The notes under the pieces are model-generated. The model saw only the letters and a list, made by a program, of their open reading frames with translations, was not told the DNA's origin and ran no database searches. Source: Bradyrhizobium sp. 195 (GTDB lineage: Bacteria > Pseudomonadota > Alphaproteobacteria > Rhizobiales > Xanthobacteraceae). Taken from it: a stretch of 64,000 nucleotides of DNA. Positions 26,500 to 36,063 of the stretch are shown here, one piece after another. Positions within the stretch are counted from its first letter, which is position 1; each line of letters begins with the position of its first letter. Location: positions 3,968,001-4,032,000 of the forward strand of contig NZ_CP082161.1 in the NCBI RefSeq assembly GCF_023101665.1. Reading direction: 5' to 3'. Both the position numbers and the translations under genes were made by a program.

Positions 26500-27716
26500 C
26501 AGCCGTCGCCGTCATCGGCGCCGGTCCCGCCGGGCTGATGGCGGCGGAGGTGCTGGCGCAGGGCGGCGCCCGCGTCACCGTCTATGACGCGATGCCGTCC
26601 GCGGGGCGCAAATTCCTGATGGCGGGCCGGGGTGGACTCAACCTCACCCACAGCGAGCCGCTGCCGCAATTCATGGCGCGCTATCGCGAGGCGGCACTGA
26701 GGCTGCAAACGGCGATCGAGTCGTTTTCGCCCGACGCGCTGCGGGCGTGGAGCGAGGCGCTGGGCGAGCCGACCTTCGTCGGCACCAGCGGCCGGGTCTT
26801 TCCAAAGGCGTTCAAGGCCTCGCCCTTGCTGCGCGCCTGGCTGCGGCGCCTCGACGCCAGCGGCGTGCGATTTGCCTTCCGCCATCGCTGGACAGGCTGG
26901 GACGGCGAGGGACGGCTGCTGTTTCGAACGCCCAATGGCGAGGCGGCCGTCCTCGCCGACGCCACGGTCCTCGCGCTCGGCGGCGCGAGCTGGCCGCGGC
27001 TCGGATCGGATGGGGGCTGGGTCGAACTCCTCGCGGCAAGAGGCATTGCCATTTCAAAGCTGCGGCCAGCCAATTCCGGCTTCACGGTCGCGTGGTCCGA
27101 CGTCTTCCGAGACCGTTTCGAGGGACAGCCGCTCAAGGGCGTGGCGCTGACGGTTGGCGCACACACGGTGCGCGGCGAAGCGATGATCACGCGGTGCGGC
27201 ATCGAAGGCGGCGCGATCTACGCACTGTCGGCGGAGCTGCGGGAGGCGGTGCTGGGTCTCGGGCAGGCGACGCTGATGATCGCATTGCGGCCCGACCTCC
27301 ACGCCGCCGCTCTGACCACGCGGCTATCGGGGACGCGCGGCAAGCAGTCCTTGGCAAACTTTCTGCGCAAGGCTGCGCAATTGTCGTCGGTCGGCATCGG
27401 CCTGATGCAGGAGGCCGCCATCGCCTCGGGCCGGCCGCTGGCGATGTTCTCGCCGGCCGAGCTCGCGCACCTGGTCAATGCAATTCCCGTTCAACTCACG
27501 GGCGTTGCCCCGATCGATCGTGCGATCTCAACGGCCGGTGGAGTTAGTTTCGACGAACTCGACAATCAATTCATGCTGCGCAAGCAGCCGGGCGTGTTCG
27601 CTGCCGGCGAGATGCTGGACTGGGAAGCGCCGACCGGCGGCTATCTGCTGCAGGCCTCGTTCACGACGGGGGTTGCTGCGGGCAGGGGTGTGTTGGCGTG
27701 GCTCGCCAAATCGTAG
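26496..27716 (+). CDS. TIGR03862-type FAD-dependent flavoprotein
   Basis: A 400-residue-class flavoprotein of the HI0933-like group. The N-terminal FAD-binding motif VAVIGAGPAGLMAAE is encoded from about 26505, upstream of the first ATG (26538). The real start must therefore lie upstream, and no ATG, GTG or TTG was found in frame before the SDR reading frame. A CTG at 26496 overlaps the SDR stop as CTGA and follows a GGGGA, so I use it provisionally. AGRKFLMAGRGGLNLTHSE and the C-terminal GVFAAGEMLDWEAPTGGYLLQ are diagnostic. Substrate unknown. Confidence 0.8.
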   Translation: MTAVAVIGAGPAGLMAAEVLAQGGARVTVYDAMPSAGRKFLMAGRGGLNLTHSEPLPQFMARYREAALRLQTAIESFSPDALRAWSEALGEPTFVGTSGRVFPKAFKASPLLRAWLRRLDASGVRFAFRHRWTGWDGEGRLLFRTPNGEAAVLADATVLALGGASWPRLGSDGGWVELLAARGIAISKLRPANSGFTVAWSDVFRDRFEGQPLKGVALTVGAHTVRGEAMITRCGIEGGAIYALSAELREAVLGLGQATLMIALRPDLHAAALTTRLSGTRGKQSLANFLRKAAQLSSVGIGLMQEAAIASGRPLAMFSPAELAHLVNAIPVQLTGVAPIDRAISTAGGVSFDELDNQFMLRKQPGVFAAGEMLDWEAPTGGYLLQASFTTGVAAGRGVLAWLAKS

Positions 27717-27720
27717 AACT

Positions 27721-27846
27721 CGTAGGGTGGGCAAAGGCGCGAAGCGCCGTGCCCACGATCTTTCGCAGTTACGACGAGAAGTCGTGGGCACGCTTCCGCC
27801 TTCGCTCTCCGAGCTTCGGCGGACAAGTTGCTTTGCCCACCCTACG
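27721..27846. repeat. palindromic repeat, family C (copy 2)
   Basis: CGTAGGGTGGGCAAAG at the left and CTTTGCCCACCCTACG at the right are the same outer arms as at 17116-17207, with a longer interior containing GCGCGAAGCGC. It lies between convergent genes. Confidence 0.85.
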
Positions 27847-27857
27847 GCAGTTTGCCC

Positions 27858-28937
27858 TTACCGAAGCTTCCCGCGCGCGGCGACCGGCAGCGTGCCGATG
27901 ATCTCCTCGCCGCGCACCATCACGACCTCGTCCATCATGTTGACGACGACGCAGACGTGGTTCGGCACGATGCGGACGACGTCACCGACATTGGGGCGGG
28001 TATTGCTGCGGGACAGGTCGAGGAAGCCGTGCTCCTCGGCGAACTTCGCGATCCTGGCTTCGGGGTGTTCCAGGATCAGGCCGTGACCGTCGAGGCCGCC
28101 GGTGTCGGTCGTCAGCGTCTTGGAGCCGGCATCAAGGATGCCGCGCTCGGGCGCGGCGCGGCTCACCACCGTCGAATAGATGTGGAGCGCGCAGTCGTCC
28201 CAGGTCGCGGAGCCCGCCGCGACCTGCATGCGGTCGTTGTAGATGTAAGTGCCGAAGCGGTGCTCGGTGCCGCCCTTGAGCTTGCCGAGATTCTTCAGGT
28301 TCGGCGTGCCGCCGGTCGAGACGATTTTTGCATCGAGCCCGTGCGCGCGCACGCCGGCCAGCGCCTCGTCGTAGAATTTCTGCGCGTCCGCCCAGCCGGT
28401 CTCGGTCGGATAGAGCATGAAGCCGGCGAACTGCAGTCCTTTGGACGCGGCGATCTCGCGCGCCAGCGCAATGGCCTCGGCCGGCGTCTCGACACCGGCG
28501 CGCTTGCGCCCCGTGTCGCATTCGACCACGACCGAGAGCGGACGGCCCGACGCCGCGGCTGCCTTGGGCAGACCGGAAACGACCGTCGAATTGTCGGCGG
28601 CGACCGTCATGTTGGCCTTGGCCTGGAGCGCGCCGAGCCGCGCCATCTTCTCTTCGCCCAAGAGGTTGTAGCTGATCAGGATGTCGTCGATGCCGGCGTT
28701 GGCCATGATCTCGGCTTCGCCGATCTTCTGGCAGGTGATGCCCTTGGCGCCGGCCGCGACCTGCATCTTCGCGATGGTCGGGTTCTTGTGCGTCTTGATG
28801 TGCGGGCGGTTGGCGATGCCGGCGTCGTCGCAGGCCTTCTGGATCCGCGCAATGTTGCGCTCGACCCTGTCCATGTCGATGACGGCGCAGGGCGTGCCGT
28901 ATTCGCGGGCGATCTTGGCGGCGAGGGGAGTGGTCAT
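27858..28937 (-). CDS. D-threonine aldolase-like PLP enzyme (fold type III)
   Basis: A 359-residue protein of the alanine racemase-like barrel family. The PLP lysine lies in NRPHIKTHKNPTIAKMQ. The C-terminal beta domain carries VPNHVCVVVN, with the His and Cys that bind the divalent metal in D-threonine aldolases and D-serine dehydratases of the DSD1 type. It would cleave D-threonine or a related D-3-hydroxy-amino acid to glycine plus aldehyde. It is a single gene, convergent with the flavoprotein gene; D-serine dehydratase is the main alternative. Confidence 0.88.
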   Translation of the reverse strand: MTTPLAAKIAREYGTPCAVIDMDRVERNIARIQKACDDAGIANRPHIKTHKNPTIAKMQVAAGAKGITCQKIGEAEIMANAGIDDILISYNLLGEEKMARLGALQAKANMTVAADNSTVVSGLPKAAAASGRPLSVVVECDTGRKRAGVETPAEAIALAREIAASKGLQFAGFMLYPTETGWADAQKFYDEALAGVRAHGLDAKIVSTGGTPNLKNLGKLKGGTEHRFGTYIYNDRMQVAAGSATWDDCALHIYSTVVSRAAPERGILDAGSKTLTTDTGGLDGHGLILEHPEARIAKFAEEHGFLDLSRSNTRPNVGDVVRIVPNHVCVVVNMMDEVVMVRGEEIIGTLPVAARGKLR

Positions 28938-28953
28938 GGAAGTCCTCTAGTTG

Positions 28954-29002
28954 GCGCGTATTCTGATCGCAAAACCGGTGCCCACTTTTGCGGAATACGC
29001 GC
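28954..29002. repeat. rhizobial-type palindromic intergenic motif
   Basis: GCGCGTATTC and GAATACGCGC form the arms, and GCAAAACCGGTGCCCACTTT lies inside with its TTTTGC partner. The motif abuts the stop codon of uup. Motifs of this kind (AAAACCGGTNCCCACTTTTG) are common in rhizobial intergenic mosaic repeats. Confidence 0.7.
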
Positions 29003-30813
29003 TAAGCCTGCTCTATTTCTTCACGCAGCATTTCAAGTTCGAGCCACCGCTCCTCGGCGACGGACAATTCTTCATGCGCCTTGGCAATCGCAGCGGAGGT
29101 GTCGTCGAATTTTCTGCGATCCCTAGCGTAGAGGTTGGGATCGTCCAGCACGCGCTGCAGCTTTGCGATGTCGGCCTGCAGAGTCTCCATCCTCTTCGGC
29201 AACGTCTCCAGCGCGTGCTTCTCGTTGAAGCTGAGCTTGCGCTTGGACGAGGAGGCGGGAGCGGCCGGCCGCTCCTCTTTCTTCTCGGCCGGCGCTTGCG
29301 CCTTCGCCGTTTCGCGCTTCAGGTCAGCGCCGCGCTGGGTCAGCATGTCGCTGTAGCCGCCGGCATACTCGATCCACTTGCCGTTGCCTTCCGGCGCGAT
29401 CACCGAGGTCACGACGCGGTCGAGGAAGTCGCGGTCGTGGCTGATCAGGATCACGGTGCCCTCGTAGTCGCCGAGCATCTCCTCGAGCACGTCGAGGGTC
29501 TCCAAGTCGAGATCATTGGTCGGCTCGTCCAGCACCAGGAGATTCGAGGGCTTTGCCAGCGCGCGCGCCAGCATCAGCCGGCCGCGCTCGCCGCCGGAGA
29601 GTACCTCCACCGGAGTGCCGCGCTGCTCCTGCCCGAACAGGAAGTCCTTCATGTAGCCGACGACGTGCTTCGGCTTGCCGCCGACCATGATTTGATCGCC
29701 GCGCCCGCCGGTCAGGGCCTCCGCCAGCGTCGATTTGGGATCGAGGCTTTCGCGGTGCTGGTCGAGCGTGGCCGTCTCCAGATTGGCGCCGAGACGTATC
29801 GTGCCGGAATCCGGCTGCATGCCGCCGGTGAGCAGATTGACCAGCGTGGTCTTGCCGGCGCCGTTCGGCCCGATGATGCCGAGGCGGTCGCCGCGCTGGA
29901 TGCGGGTGGAGAAACTCTCGACGATCTTGCGCTCGCCATAGGCCTTGGTGATGCCCTTCGCCTCGATCACCAGCTTGCCGGACTGCTCCGCTTCGCTAGC
30001 TGCGAGACTGGCGGTGCCGGCCGTGCCGCGATAGTTGCGGCGCTGATCGCGCAGCGTGTGCAGATTGGCGAGGCGCTTGACGTTGCGCTTGCGCCGGCCG
30101 GAGACGCCGTGGCGCAGCCAGTGCTCTTCGTCGACGATCTTGCGGTCGAGCTTGTGCTGGTCGCGCTCTTCCTCCGCCAGCACCTCGTCGCGCCAAGTCT
30201 CGAACGAGGCAAAGCCGCGGTCGATCTGCTTGATCTTGCCGCGGTCGAGCCACGCCGTGGAACGCGACAGGTTGGTCAGGAAGCGGCGGTCGTGGCTGAT
30301 GATCACCAGCGCGCTGCGGCGGCTGTCCAGCTCCTGTTCCAGCCATTCGATGGTGGCGAGATCGAGATGGTTGGTCGGCTCGTCCAGCAGCAAAATGTCG
30401 GGCGAGGGCGCCAGCACATAGGCCAGCGCCGCGCGACGGGCTTCGCCGCCGGAGACATCATGCGGGTTCTCATCGCCCGTAAGCCCGAGCTGCTCCAAGA
30501 GATAGCGCGCCTGATGCTGGTCGTCGCCGGGCGCGAGACCGGACTCGACATAGGCAAGGATGGTCTTGTGCTCGCCGAAGTCGGGCTCCTGCGGCAGATA
30601 GCGAACCGTGGCGCCGGGCTGCACGAAGCGCGTGCCGCCGTCGGGCTCGACAAGGCCGGCCGCGATCTTCAGCAGCGTCGACTTGCCGGAGCCGTTGCGG
30701 CCGATCAGGCAGACGCGCTCGGATGGCGCGACATTGAGCTCGACGCCTGACAGCAGCGGCGTGCCGCCAAAGGTCAGCCTGATGTCTTTCAACTGGATCA
30801 GCGGCGGCGCCAT
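29002..30813 (-). CDS. uup: ABC-F family ATPase, Uup-like
   Basis: A 603-residue soluble protein with two ABC domains. The first has GRNGSGKST, VSGGEARRAAL and LLDEPTNHLD; the second has GPNGAGKTT, LSGGERGRLMLA and LDEPTNDLD. The inter-domain linker includes DEEHWLRHGVSGRRKRNVKRL, characteristic of Uup, and the C-terminus is a charged coiled coil (NEKHALETLPKRMETLQADIAK). No membrane domain is present. Uup-type proteins act on ribosomes or branched DNA intermediates. It is followed upstream by yaiI with a 2-base gap, so the two share a transcript. Confidence 0.93.
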   Translation of the reverse strand: MAPPLIQLKDIRLTFGGTPLLSGVELNVAPSERVCLIGRNGSGKSTLLKIAAGLVEPDGGTRFVQPGATVRYLPQEPDFGEHKTILAYVESGLAPGDDQHQARYLLEQLGLTGDENPHDVSGGEARRAALAYVLAPSPDILLLDEPTNHLDLATIEWLEQELDSRRSALVIISHDRRFLTNLSRSTAWLDRGKIKQIDRGFASFETWRDEVLAEEERDQHKLDRKIVDEEHWLRHGVSGRRKRNVKRLANLHTLRDQRRNYRGTAGTASLAASEAEQSGKLVIEAKGITKAYGERKIVESFSTRIQRGDRLGIIGPNGAGKTTLVNLLTGGMQPDSGTIRLGANLETATLDQHRESLDPKSTLAEALTGGRGDQIMVGGKPKHVVGYMKDFLFGQEQRGTPVEVLSGGERGRLMLARALAKPSNLLVLDEPTNDLDLETLDVLEEMLGDYEGTVILISHDRDFLDRVVTSVIAPEGNGKWIEYAGGYSDMLTQRGADLKRETAKAQAPAEKKEERPAAPASSSKRKLSFNEKHALETLPKRMETLQADIAKLQRVLDDPNLYARDRRKFDDTSAAIAKAHEELSVAEERWLELEMLREEIEQA

Positions 30814-30815
30814 GA

Positions 30816-31307
30816 TCAGCCCTGACTGGTGGCGGTCTGGTCAGCGCGGCGGCGCTGGATGCGGCGCAGGGTCTGGTCGAGCGCTGAGAGAAAGGTGGAG
30901 CGGTCGCGCGGTGAGAACGATCTGGGGCCGCCGGTGACTTCGCCGGCCGAACGCAAATCCGTCATGAGGTTGCGCACCGCCAGCGTCATCCCGATCGACT
31001 CCTCCGTGAACGGTTTTCCGTTCGGCGCGATCACGTCGGCGCCGGCCTTGACGCAGCGGCTCGCCAGCGGAATGTCCGATGTCACGACGACGTCGCCGGG
31101 CTTGGCGCGCTCGGCGATCCAATCGTCGGCGGCGTCCATGCCGGCGCCCGCGGCGATGCGCTCGATCAGCGGGTCCTGCGGCACGCGGATGAAATTGCCT
31201 GCGACGACGCTCACGGGCACGCCGTGCCGGAGCGCGACGCGGTAGATCTCGTCCTTCACCGGACAGGCGTCGGCGTCGACATAGATGCGGGTGGGGGTGT
31301 CGGTCAT
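30816..31307 (-). CDS. YaiI/YqxD (DUF188) family protein
   Basis: A 163-residue protein with the family motifs [17 protein letters not shown] at the N-terminus, then VVAGNF and [22 protein letters not shown], a PIN-like acidic arrangement. The biochemical role is not established in general. It ends 2 bases before the start of uup on the same strand, so it is the first gene of the pair. The start at 31307 is used; an in-frame ATG lies 10 codons upstream. Confidence 0.9.
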   Translation of the reverse strand: MTDTPTRIYVDADACPVKDEIYRVALRHGVPVSVVAGNFIRVPQDPLIERIAAGAGMDAADDWIAERAKPGDVVVTSDIPLASRCVKAGADVIAPNGKPFTEESIGMTLAVRNLMTDLRSAGEVTGGPRSFSPRDRSTFLSALDQTLRRIQRRRADQTATSQG

Positions 31308-31412
31308 TGGCCGCGTGGTACCCCATTCGGGCCGCAAAGGCGAGGGGATTGACCCGTGTTCCCCGGGGCCTACGATTGGCCCGAAACAACAAGACTACAG
31401 GGAACGCCCATC

Positions 31413-32213
31413 ATGCCGAACCGGCTCGAAACCTGGCGCGTCGAGGCCTACAACACCGCCAAGCAATCCGAAAACAAGATGCACGACGACAATGTGGCGC
31501 GCCGCTTCGGCTTTTCCGGCGGGTTGGTCCCGGGCGTCGATGTCTTCGCCTACATGATGCACGTGCCGATTGCCCGCTGGGGCCGCGACTTCCTTAGTCG
31601 CGGGCTGGTCGAGGCGCGCTTCATCAAGCCGGTCTATGATGGCGAGGCCGCCGATGTCGATGCAACCGAGCACAATGAGTTGCTGACGATCGAGGTGTTC
31701 AGCCGCACCGAGCTGTGCGCCACCGGCACGGCCTCGCTGCCGGCGGCTGCGCCGGCGATTTCATTGCGCGACTATGTCGAGGTCCCCGCGATCACCGAGC
31801 GCAAGCCCGTCAGCCCCACGACGTTCGAGACAGGCAAATGGCTGGGCACGGCACCGCGCCGCTGGGCCGGGCAGGACGCGGCCGATTATCTCGCCGACAT
31901 CAGGGAGACCGACCCGATCTTCGCGCGCGAAGGGCTCGGCCATCCCGGCCTGATCCAGCGCGTGATGAACCGTGTGTTGGTGGACAACACGATCTTGGGC
32001 CCGTGGATCCATGTCGGCAGCCGCATGCAGCTGTTGTCGGCGGCGCATGCCGGTGACGAGATCACCGCGCGGGCGAAAGTCACCGCAAACTACGAGAAGA
32101 AGGGTCACCGCTTCGTCGAGCTCGACGCGCTCGTCGTCGCCAACGGCAGGACGCCGCTTGCGCATTGCCAGCACACGGCGATCTATCAGCCGCGCGAGCA
32201 GGCGGTGGCGTAA
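31413..32213 (+). CDS. hotdog-fold domain protein, function unknown
   Basis: A 266-residue protein. The C-terminal portion (WIHVGSRMQLLSAAHAGDEITARAKVTANYEKKGHRFVELDALVVAN) reads like the strand pattern of MaoC/hotdog proteins. The N-terminal half (MHDDNVARRFGFSGGLVPGVDVFAYMM) resembles the conserved GGLVPG segment of acyl dehydratases, suggesting a double-hotdog protein. The catalytic Asp-His of hydratases is not evident. It is divergent from yaiI. Acyl-CoA related activity is inference. Confidence 0.72.
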   Translation: MPNRLETWRVEAYNTAKQSENKMHDDNVARRFGFSGGLVPGVDVFAYMMHVPIARWGRDFLSRGLVEARFIKPVYDGEAADVDATEHNELLTIEVFSRTELCATGTASLPAAAPAISLRDYVEVPAITERKPVSPTTFETGKWLGTAPRRWAGQDAADYLADIRETDPIFAREGLGHPGLIQRVMNRVLVDNTILGPWIHVGSRMQLLSAAHAGDEITARAKVTANYEKKGHRFVELDALVVANGRTPLAHCQHTAIYQPREQAVA

Positions 32214-32251
32214 GTCGCGGGAAGGGGAAAATTTATCACTCCAAGAACGAT

Positions 32252-32366
32252 GTCATGCCCCGGCTTGACCGGGGCATCCAGTACGCTGCGGCGGTTATTG
32301 TCAGAGCGAGCTCTCCGACGAAGGCCTCTGGAATACTGGATCGCCCGGTCAAGCCGGGCGATGACA
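32252..32366. repeat. palindromic repeat, family B (copy 1)
   Basis: GTCATGCCCCGGCTTGACCG... at the left and CGGTCAAGCCGGGCGATGAC at the right form the arms, and ATCCAGTA/AATACTGGAT lie inside. It occupies the gap between two convergent genes. Confidence 0.85.
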
Positions 32367-32409
32367 GTTGTGTGTGAGGAAATGGCGAGCGACCGGCTAC
32401 GGCGCCCCC

Positions 32410-34782
32410 TTACGCCGCCGTGGCCTTCGCCTCCAGGATCGCGCGCCACACGCGCTCCGGGGTCAGCGGCATGTCGATCTGCTTGATGCCGTAGTCAGAG
32501 AGCGCATCGAGCACGGCGTTCACAACGGTTGACAGGCTGCCGGCGCAGCCGGCTTCGCCGCAGCCCTTGCTGCCGAGCGGATTGGTCGTGGCCGGCACCG
32601 GGTGATCGCCGACCGTCATGTTCGGCACATCCTCGGCGCGGGGCAGGGCGTAGTCCATCAGCGAGCCCGTGATCGGCTGGCCGCTCTCGTCGTAGCGGAT
32701 GTGCTCCATCAGCGCTTGTCCGATGCCCTGGACGACGCCGCCATGGAGCTGGCCTGCGACCAGCAGCGGGTTGATCACCGTGCCGAAATCGTTGACCGCG
32801 CTGTAGCGCACGATCTGCACCACGCCGGTCTCCGGATCGATCTCGACTTCCGCAACGTGGCAGCCGTTCGGGAACGCCGAGGGCACCGGCTCGCTGGTGT
32901 GGTCGACGTCGAGGCTGTCGGGCACGCCGTCCGGCGTCTTGCCGTCATGCAGCTTCTTGGCCAGCTCCATGATGTCGATGCTGCGGTCGGTGCCGGCGAT
33001 GGTGAAGCTACCGCCTTCGAACTCGATGTCGGCCTCGGAGGCCTCCAGCATGTGCGCCGCGGCGCGCTTGCCCTTCTCGATGACGAGCTTGGCGGCGCCC
33101 ACGATCGCCATGCCGGTGGCGGTGATCGAGCGCGAGCCGCCGGTGCCGTTGCCGGCGTGAACGATGTCGCTGTCGCCCTGCACCAGCTTCACGCTCTCGA
33201 AGGGGACGCCGAGCTGCTCGGACAACACCTGCGCAAACGGCGTCGCATGGCCCTGGCCGTAATCGAGCGTGCCGGTGATGAGCTGCACGCTGCCGTCGGC
33301 ATCGAACACGATCTTGCCGAGCTCGGGGCTCGGCGGCGCCGTGACTTCGAGATAGGAGCCGACGGCAATGCCGCGCAGTTTGCCGGCCTTCCTGCTCTCC
33401 TTCTTGCGCTTGGCGAAATTCTCGTGGTCGGAGATTTCGAGCGCCTTGTTGAACACGGCCTGGAAGTCGCCGCTGTCATAGGTGACGCCGGAGGAGGCCG
33501 GGAACGGCATCTGGTTCGGCTTGATGAAGTTGCGCTTGCGCAAGGTCAGCCGGTTGATGCCCATCTCGTCGGCGGCGCGGTCGATCAGCCGCTCCATGTA
33601 ATAGTTCGCCTCGGGTCGGCCGGCGCCGCGATAGGCGCCCATCAGCGTGGTGTTGGTCAGCACCACCTTGATGTCCACCGCCATCAAGGGCGTGCGGTAG
33701 ACGCTGGAAAAATTCTTGCCGGTGTTGAGCGAGAGCGGCCCCGGCGCGACGCCGGTGATGTAGGCGCCGAGATTGCCGTAGCCGGACAATTTGGCCGCGA
33801 GGAAATGCCCTTCGGCATCGAGTGCCAGCTCGGCGTGGATCTTCTGCGCACGGCCGTGGCTGTCAGAGAGGAAGGCGGTCGAGCGTTCGTCGAGCCATTT
33901 CACCGGGCGGCCCAGTGCCTTGGCCGCGTACAGGATGCACATGTATTCGGGATAGTTGATGTTCTTCATGCCGAAGGAGCCGCCGACATTGGCGGTGAGG
34001 ATGCGCACCTTCTCGTTCGGCACTTTCAAGTTCTTGGCGAGGTTGGCGCGGTTGCCGGCAACGCCCTGCGTCGGCACTTGCAGCGTGTAGCGCTCGGTCT
34101 TCTTCTCATAGGAGGCAAGGCCGACGCGCGGCTCCATCGAGACCACGGCGACACGGGTGTTCTCGATGTCGATCCTGGTGACATGGGCGGCGCTGGCGAA
34201 AGCCGCGTTGACCTTCTCCATGTCGCCATAATGGTAGTCGAGCGCGACGTTATCAGGGATGTGCTCATAGAGCTGCGGCGCGCCGGGCCTGGAAGCTTCT
34301 TCGGGGTCGGTCACGGCCGGCAGTGGCTCGACGTCGAGCTCGACCGCCTCGGCCGCATCGCGCGCCTGCGCCAGCGTCTCGGCCACCACGAAAGCGACGG
34401 GATCGCCGACGAAGCGGACCTTGTCGGTCGCGAGCGGCTGGCGGTTGGTCTGAAGCAGGGGCGAGCCGTCGCGGCTCTTCAGCGGCAGGCCGCAGGTGAA
34501 GGGGCCGTAGCCTGCGGCATCGAGATCCTTGCCGGTCCACACTCCCAGCACGCCCGGCATTGCCTTGGCGGCATCGATGCCGATGCCGCGGATGATGCCA
34601 TGGGCGTGGGTGGAACGGACGACCACGGCATGGGCCTGGCCGGGCAGGTTGAAATCGTCGGTATAGCGGCCCTTGCCGCGCACCAGCGTGTCGTCCTCCT
34701 TGCGGCGGACGGGCTGCCCGACGCCATATTTTTGCAGTGCAATAGCGTTTTCGAGCGTGGCCGATTTGGTGTGTTCTTGCAT
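32410..34782 (-). CDS. xanthine dehydrogenase family molybdopterin-binding large subunit
   Basis: A 790-residue molybdenum hydroxylase large subunit. The N-terminal domain has GKGRYTDDFNLPGQAHAVVVRS, the cofactor region has GGSFGMKN, the substrate loop reads AYRGAGRPEANY and the catalytic Glu lies in GSKGCGEAGCAGS. The AYRCSFR loop of form I CO dehydrogenase is absent, so CO oxidation is unlikely. Purine, aldehyde or N-heterocycle hydroxylation is more plausible. The usual FAD and 2Fe-2S subunit genes are not adjacent. ATG 34782 was chosen because AGGTC precedes it; ATG 34806 is possible. Confidence 0.92.
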   Translation of the reverse strand: MQEHTKSATLENAIALQKYGVGQPVRRKEDDTLVRGKGRYTDDFNLPGQAHAVVVRSTHAHGIIRGIGIDAAKAMPGVLGVWTGKDLDAAGYGPFTCGLPLKSRDGSPLLQTNRQPLATDKVRFVGDPVAFVVAETLAQARDAAEAVELDVEPLPAVTDPEEASRPGAPQLYEHIPDNVALDYHYGDMEKVNAAFASAAHVTRIDIENTRVAVVSMEPRVGLASYEKKTERYTLQVPTQGVAGNRANLAKNLKVPNEKVRILTANVGGSFGMKNINYPEYMCILYAAKALGRPVKWLDERSTAFLSDSHGRAQKIHAELALDAEGHFLAAKLSGYGNLGAYITGVAPGPLSLNTGKNFSSVYRTPLMAVDIKVVLTNTTLMGAYRGAGRPEANYYMERLIDRAADEMGINRLTLRKRNFIKPNQMPFPASSGVTYDSGDFQAVFNKALEISDHENFAKRKKESRKAGKLRGIAVGSYLEVTAPPSPELGKIVFDADGSVQLITGTLDYGQGHATPFAQVLSEQLGVPFESVKLVQGDSDIVHAGNGTGGSRSITATGMAIVGAAKLVIEKGKRAAAHMLEASEADIEFEGGSFTIAGTDRSIDIMELAKKLHDGKTPDGVPDSLDVDHTSEPVPSAFPNGCHVAEVEIDPETGVVQIVRYSAVNDFGTVINPLLVAGQLHGGVVQGIGQALMEHIRYDESGQPITGSLMDYALPRAEDVPNMTVGDHPVPATTNPLGSKGCGEAGCAGSLSTVVNAVLDALSDYGIKQIDMPLTPERVWRAILEAKATAA

Positions 34783-34991
34783 GGAATTGACCTGAAAAGC
34801 CGGCATTTGCGCATTTTCGCGGCAGCGGGGGACCGGACTCCACTGAGATAACCCACCACCCTGTTCACGACAACGCACGAATGGGCATGGTCCCATGTGA
34901 TGCGTTGTTGCGCATACCCGCCGCGCTGCTAATGTTTCAGGCGAAAAAGCAATTCCAGACCGGCCCGACCGGCCGCGGAAAGACAGTTTGT

Positions 34992-36062
34992 ATGAATGAC
35001 CACACGCGGCTCCGCGACGGCCATGCGCCGCACGGTGAGCTGGGGTCGATGGCGGCGGTGGCGTTGGCCACCGAACCGGCCGTCGGCGCGCAGGCGTCGG
35101 GAACCGGCGTCTACGCGGCGCTGGACCTCGGCACCAACAATTGCAGGCTGCTGATCGCCTGTCCGACCCAGGATGGCTTTCGCGTCGTCGATTCCTTCTC
35201 GCGCATCATCCGGCTCGGGGAGGGTGTCTCGGCGACCGGCTGCATCAGCGATGCCGCGATCGAGCGCGCCATCGCCGCGCTCAGCATTTGTCGCGACAAG
35301 ATCAATTTGCGGAAAGCGCGCCGGTTGCGGCTGATTGCAACCGAGGCCTGCCGCGCGGCCTCGAATGCGGAGGGTTTTCGCAGCCGCGTTGCGGCCGAGA
35401 CCGGCATCGAGCTCGAGGTGATCGACCGCGAGACCGAGGCCGCGCTCGCCGTGCTCGGCTGCTCGCCGCTGGTCGACCCCAGGGGACGCGGCGCGATCCT
35501 GTTCGACATCGGCGGCGGCTCGACCGAGCTGGTGCGGATCGAGCGCGACCCGGAAAATCCGGAGCCGCGCATCAAGGCCTGGATGTCGATTCCCTATGGT
35601 GTGGTGACGCTCGCCGAGCAGTTTGGCGGCCGCGACGTGACGCCGGGGATTTATGCTGCGATGGAGGAGGTGGTCGCGAACCACGTCGCGCCGTTCGCGG
35701 AAGAGCATGGCGGCGATCTCGCCGGCATGCACCTGCTGGGCACATCAGGCACGGTGACGACGCTCGCCGGTATCCATCTCAACCTCGCGCGCTATGACCG
35801 CCGCCGCATCGACAGCATCTGGATGAACGATTCCGACATCAGCGCAACGATCAACAAGCTGCTCGGCATGAGCTACGAGGAGCGCGCCGGCAACAACTGC
35901 ATCAGCGTCGAGCGCGCCGATCTCGTGCTCGCCGGCTGCGCCATCCTCGATGCCATCAGGCGCGCCTTTCCGCTGCCGCGCCTGCGCGTCGCCGACCGGG
36001 GCCTGCGCGAAGGCATGCTGGTCGAGATGATGCGCGAGGACGGCGCGCTCAGGAGCTGGTGA
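34992..36062 (+). CDS. ppx: Ppx/GppA family phosphatase (exopolyphosphatase)
   Basis: A 356-residue actin-like ATPase-fold protein. Phosphate-1 motif [14 protein letters not shown] and phosphate-2 motif [11 protein letters not shown] are intact, with the acidic residue in [14 protein letters not shown]. It hydrolyses polyphosphate or pppGpp. It is shorter than E. coli Ppx and lacks the C-terminal HD-like domain, as in many alphaproteobacteria. The start at 34992 follows GGAAAGAC. rlmE begins one base after its stop, and the pairing of ppx and rlmE is common in this group. Confidence 0.93.
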   Translation: MNDHTRLRDGHAPHGELGSMAAVALATEPAVGAQASGTGVYAALDLGTNNCRLLIACPTQDGFRVVDSFSRIIRLGEGVSATGCISDAAIERAIAALSICRDKINLRKARRLRLIATEACRAASNAEGFRSRVAAETGIELEVIDRETEAALAVLGCSPLVDPRGRGAILFDIGGGSTELVRIERDPENPEPRIKAWMSIPYGVVTLAEQFGGRDVTPGIYAAMEEVVANHVAPFAEEHGGDLAGMHLLGTSGTVTTLAGIHLNLARYDRRRIDSIWMNDSDISATINKLLGMSYEERAGNNCISVERADLVLAGCAILDAIRRAFPLPRLRVADRGLREGMLVEMMREDGALRSW

Positions 36063-36063
36063 G

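Noticed and set aside
32602..34851. 749-codon open frame on the strand opposite the molybdenum hydroxylase gene
   Set aside because: It mirrors a well-supported gene. High GC at third positions leaves long antisense frames open, and the translation has no family features.
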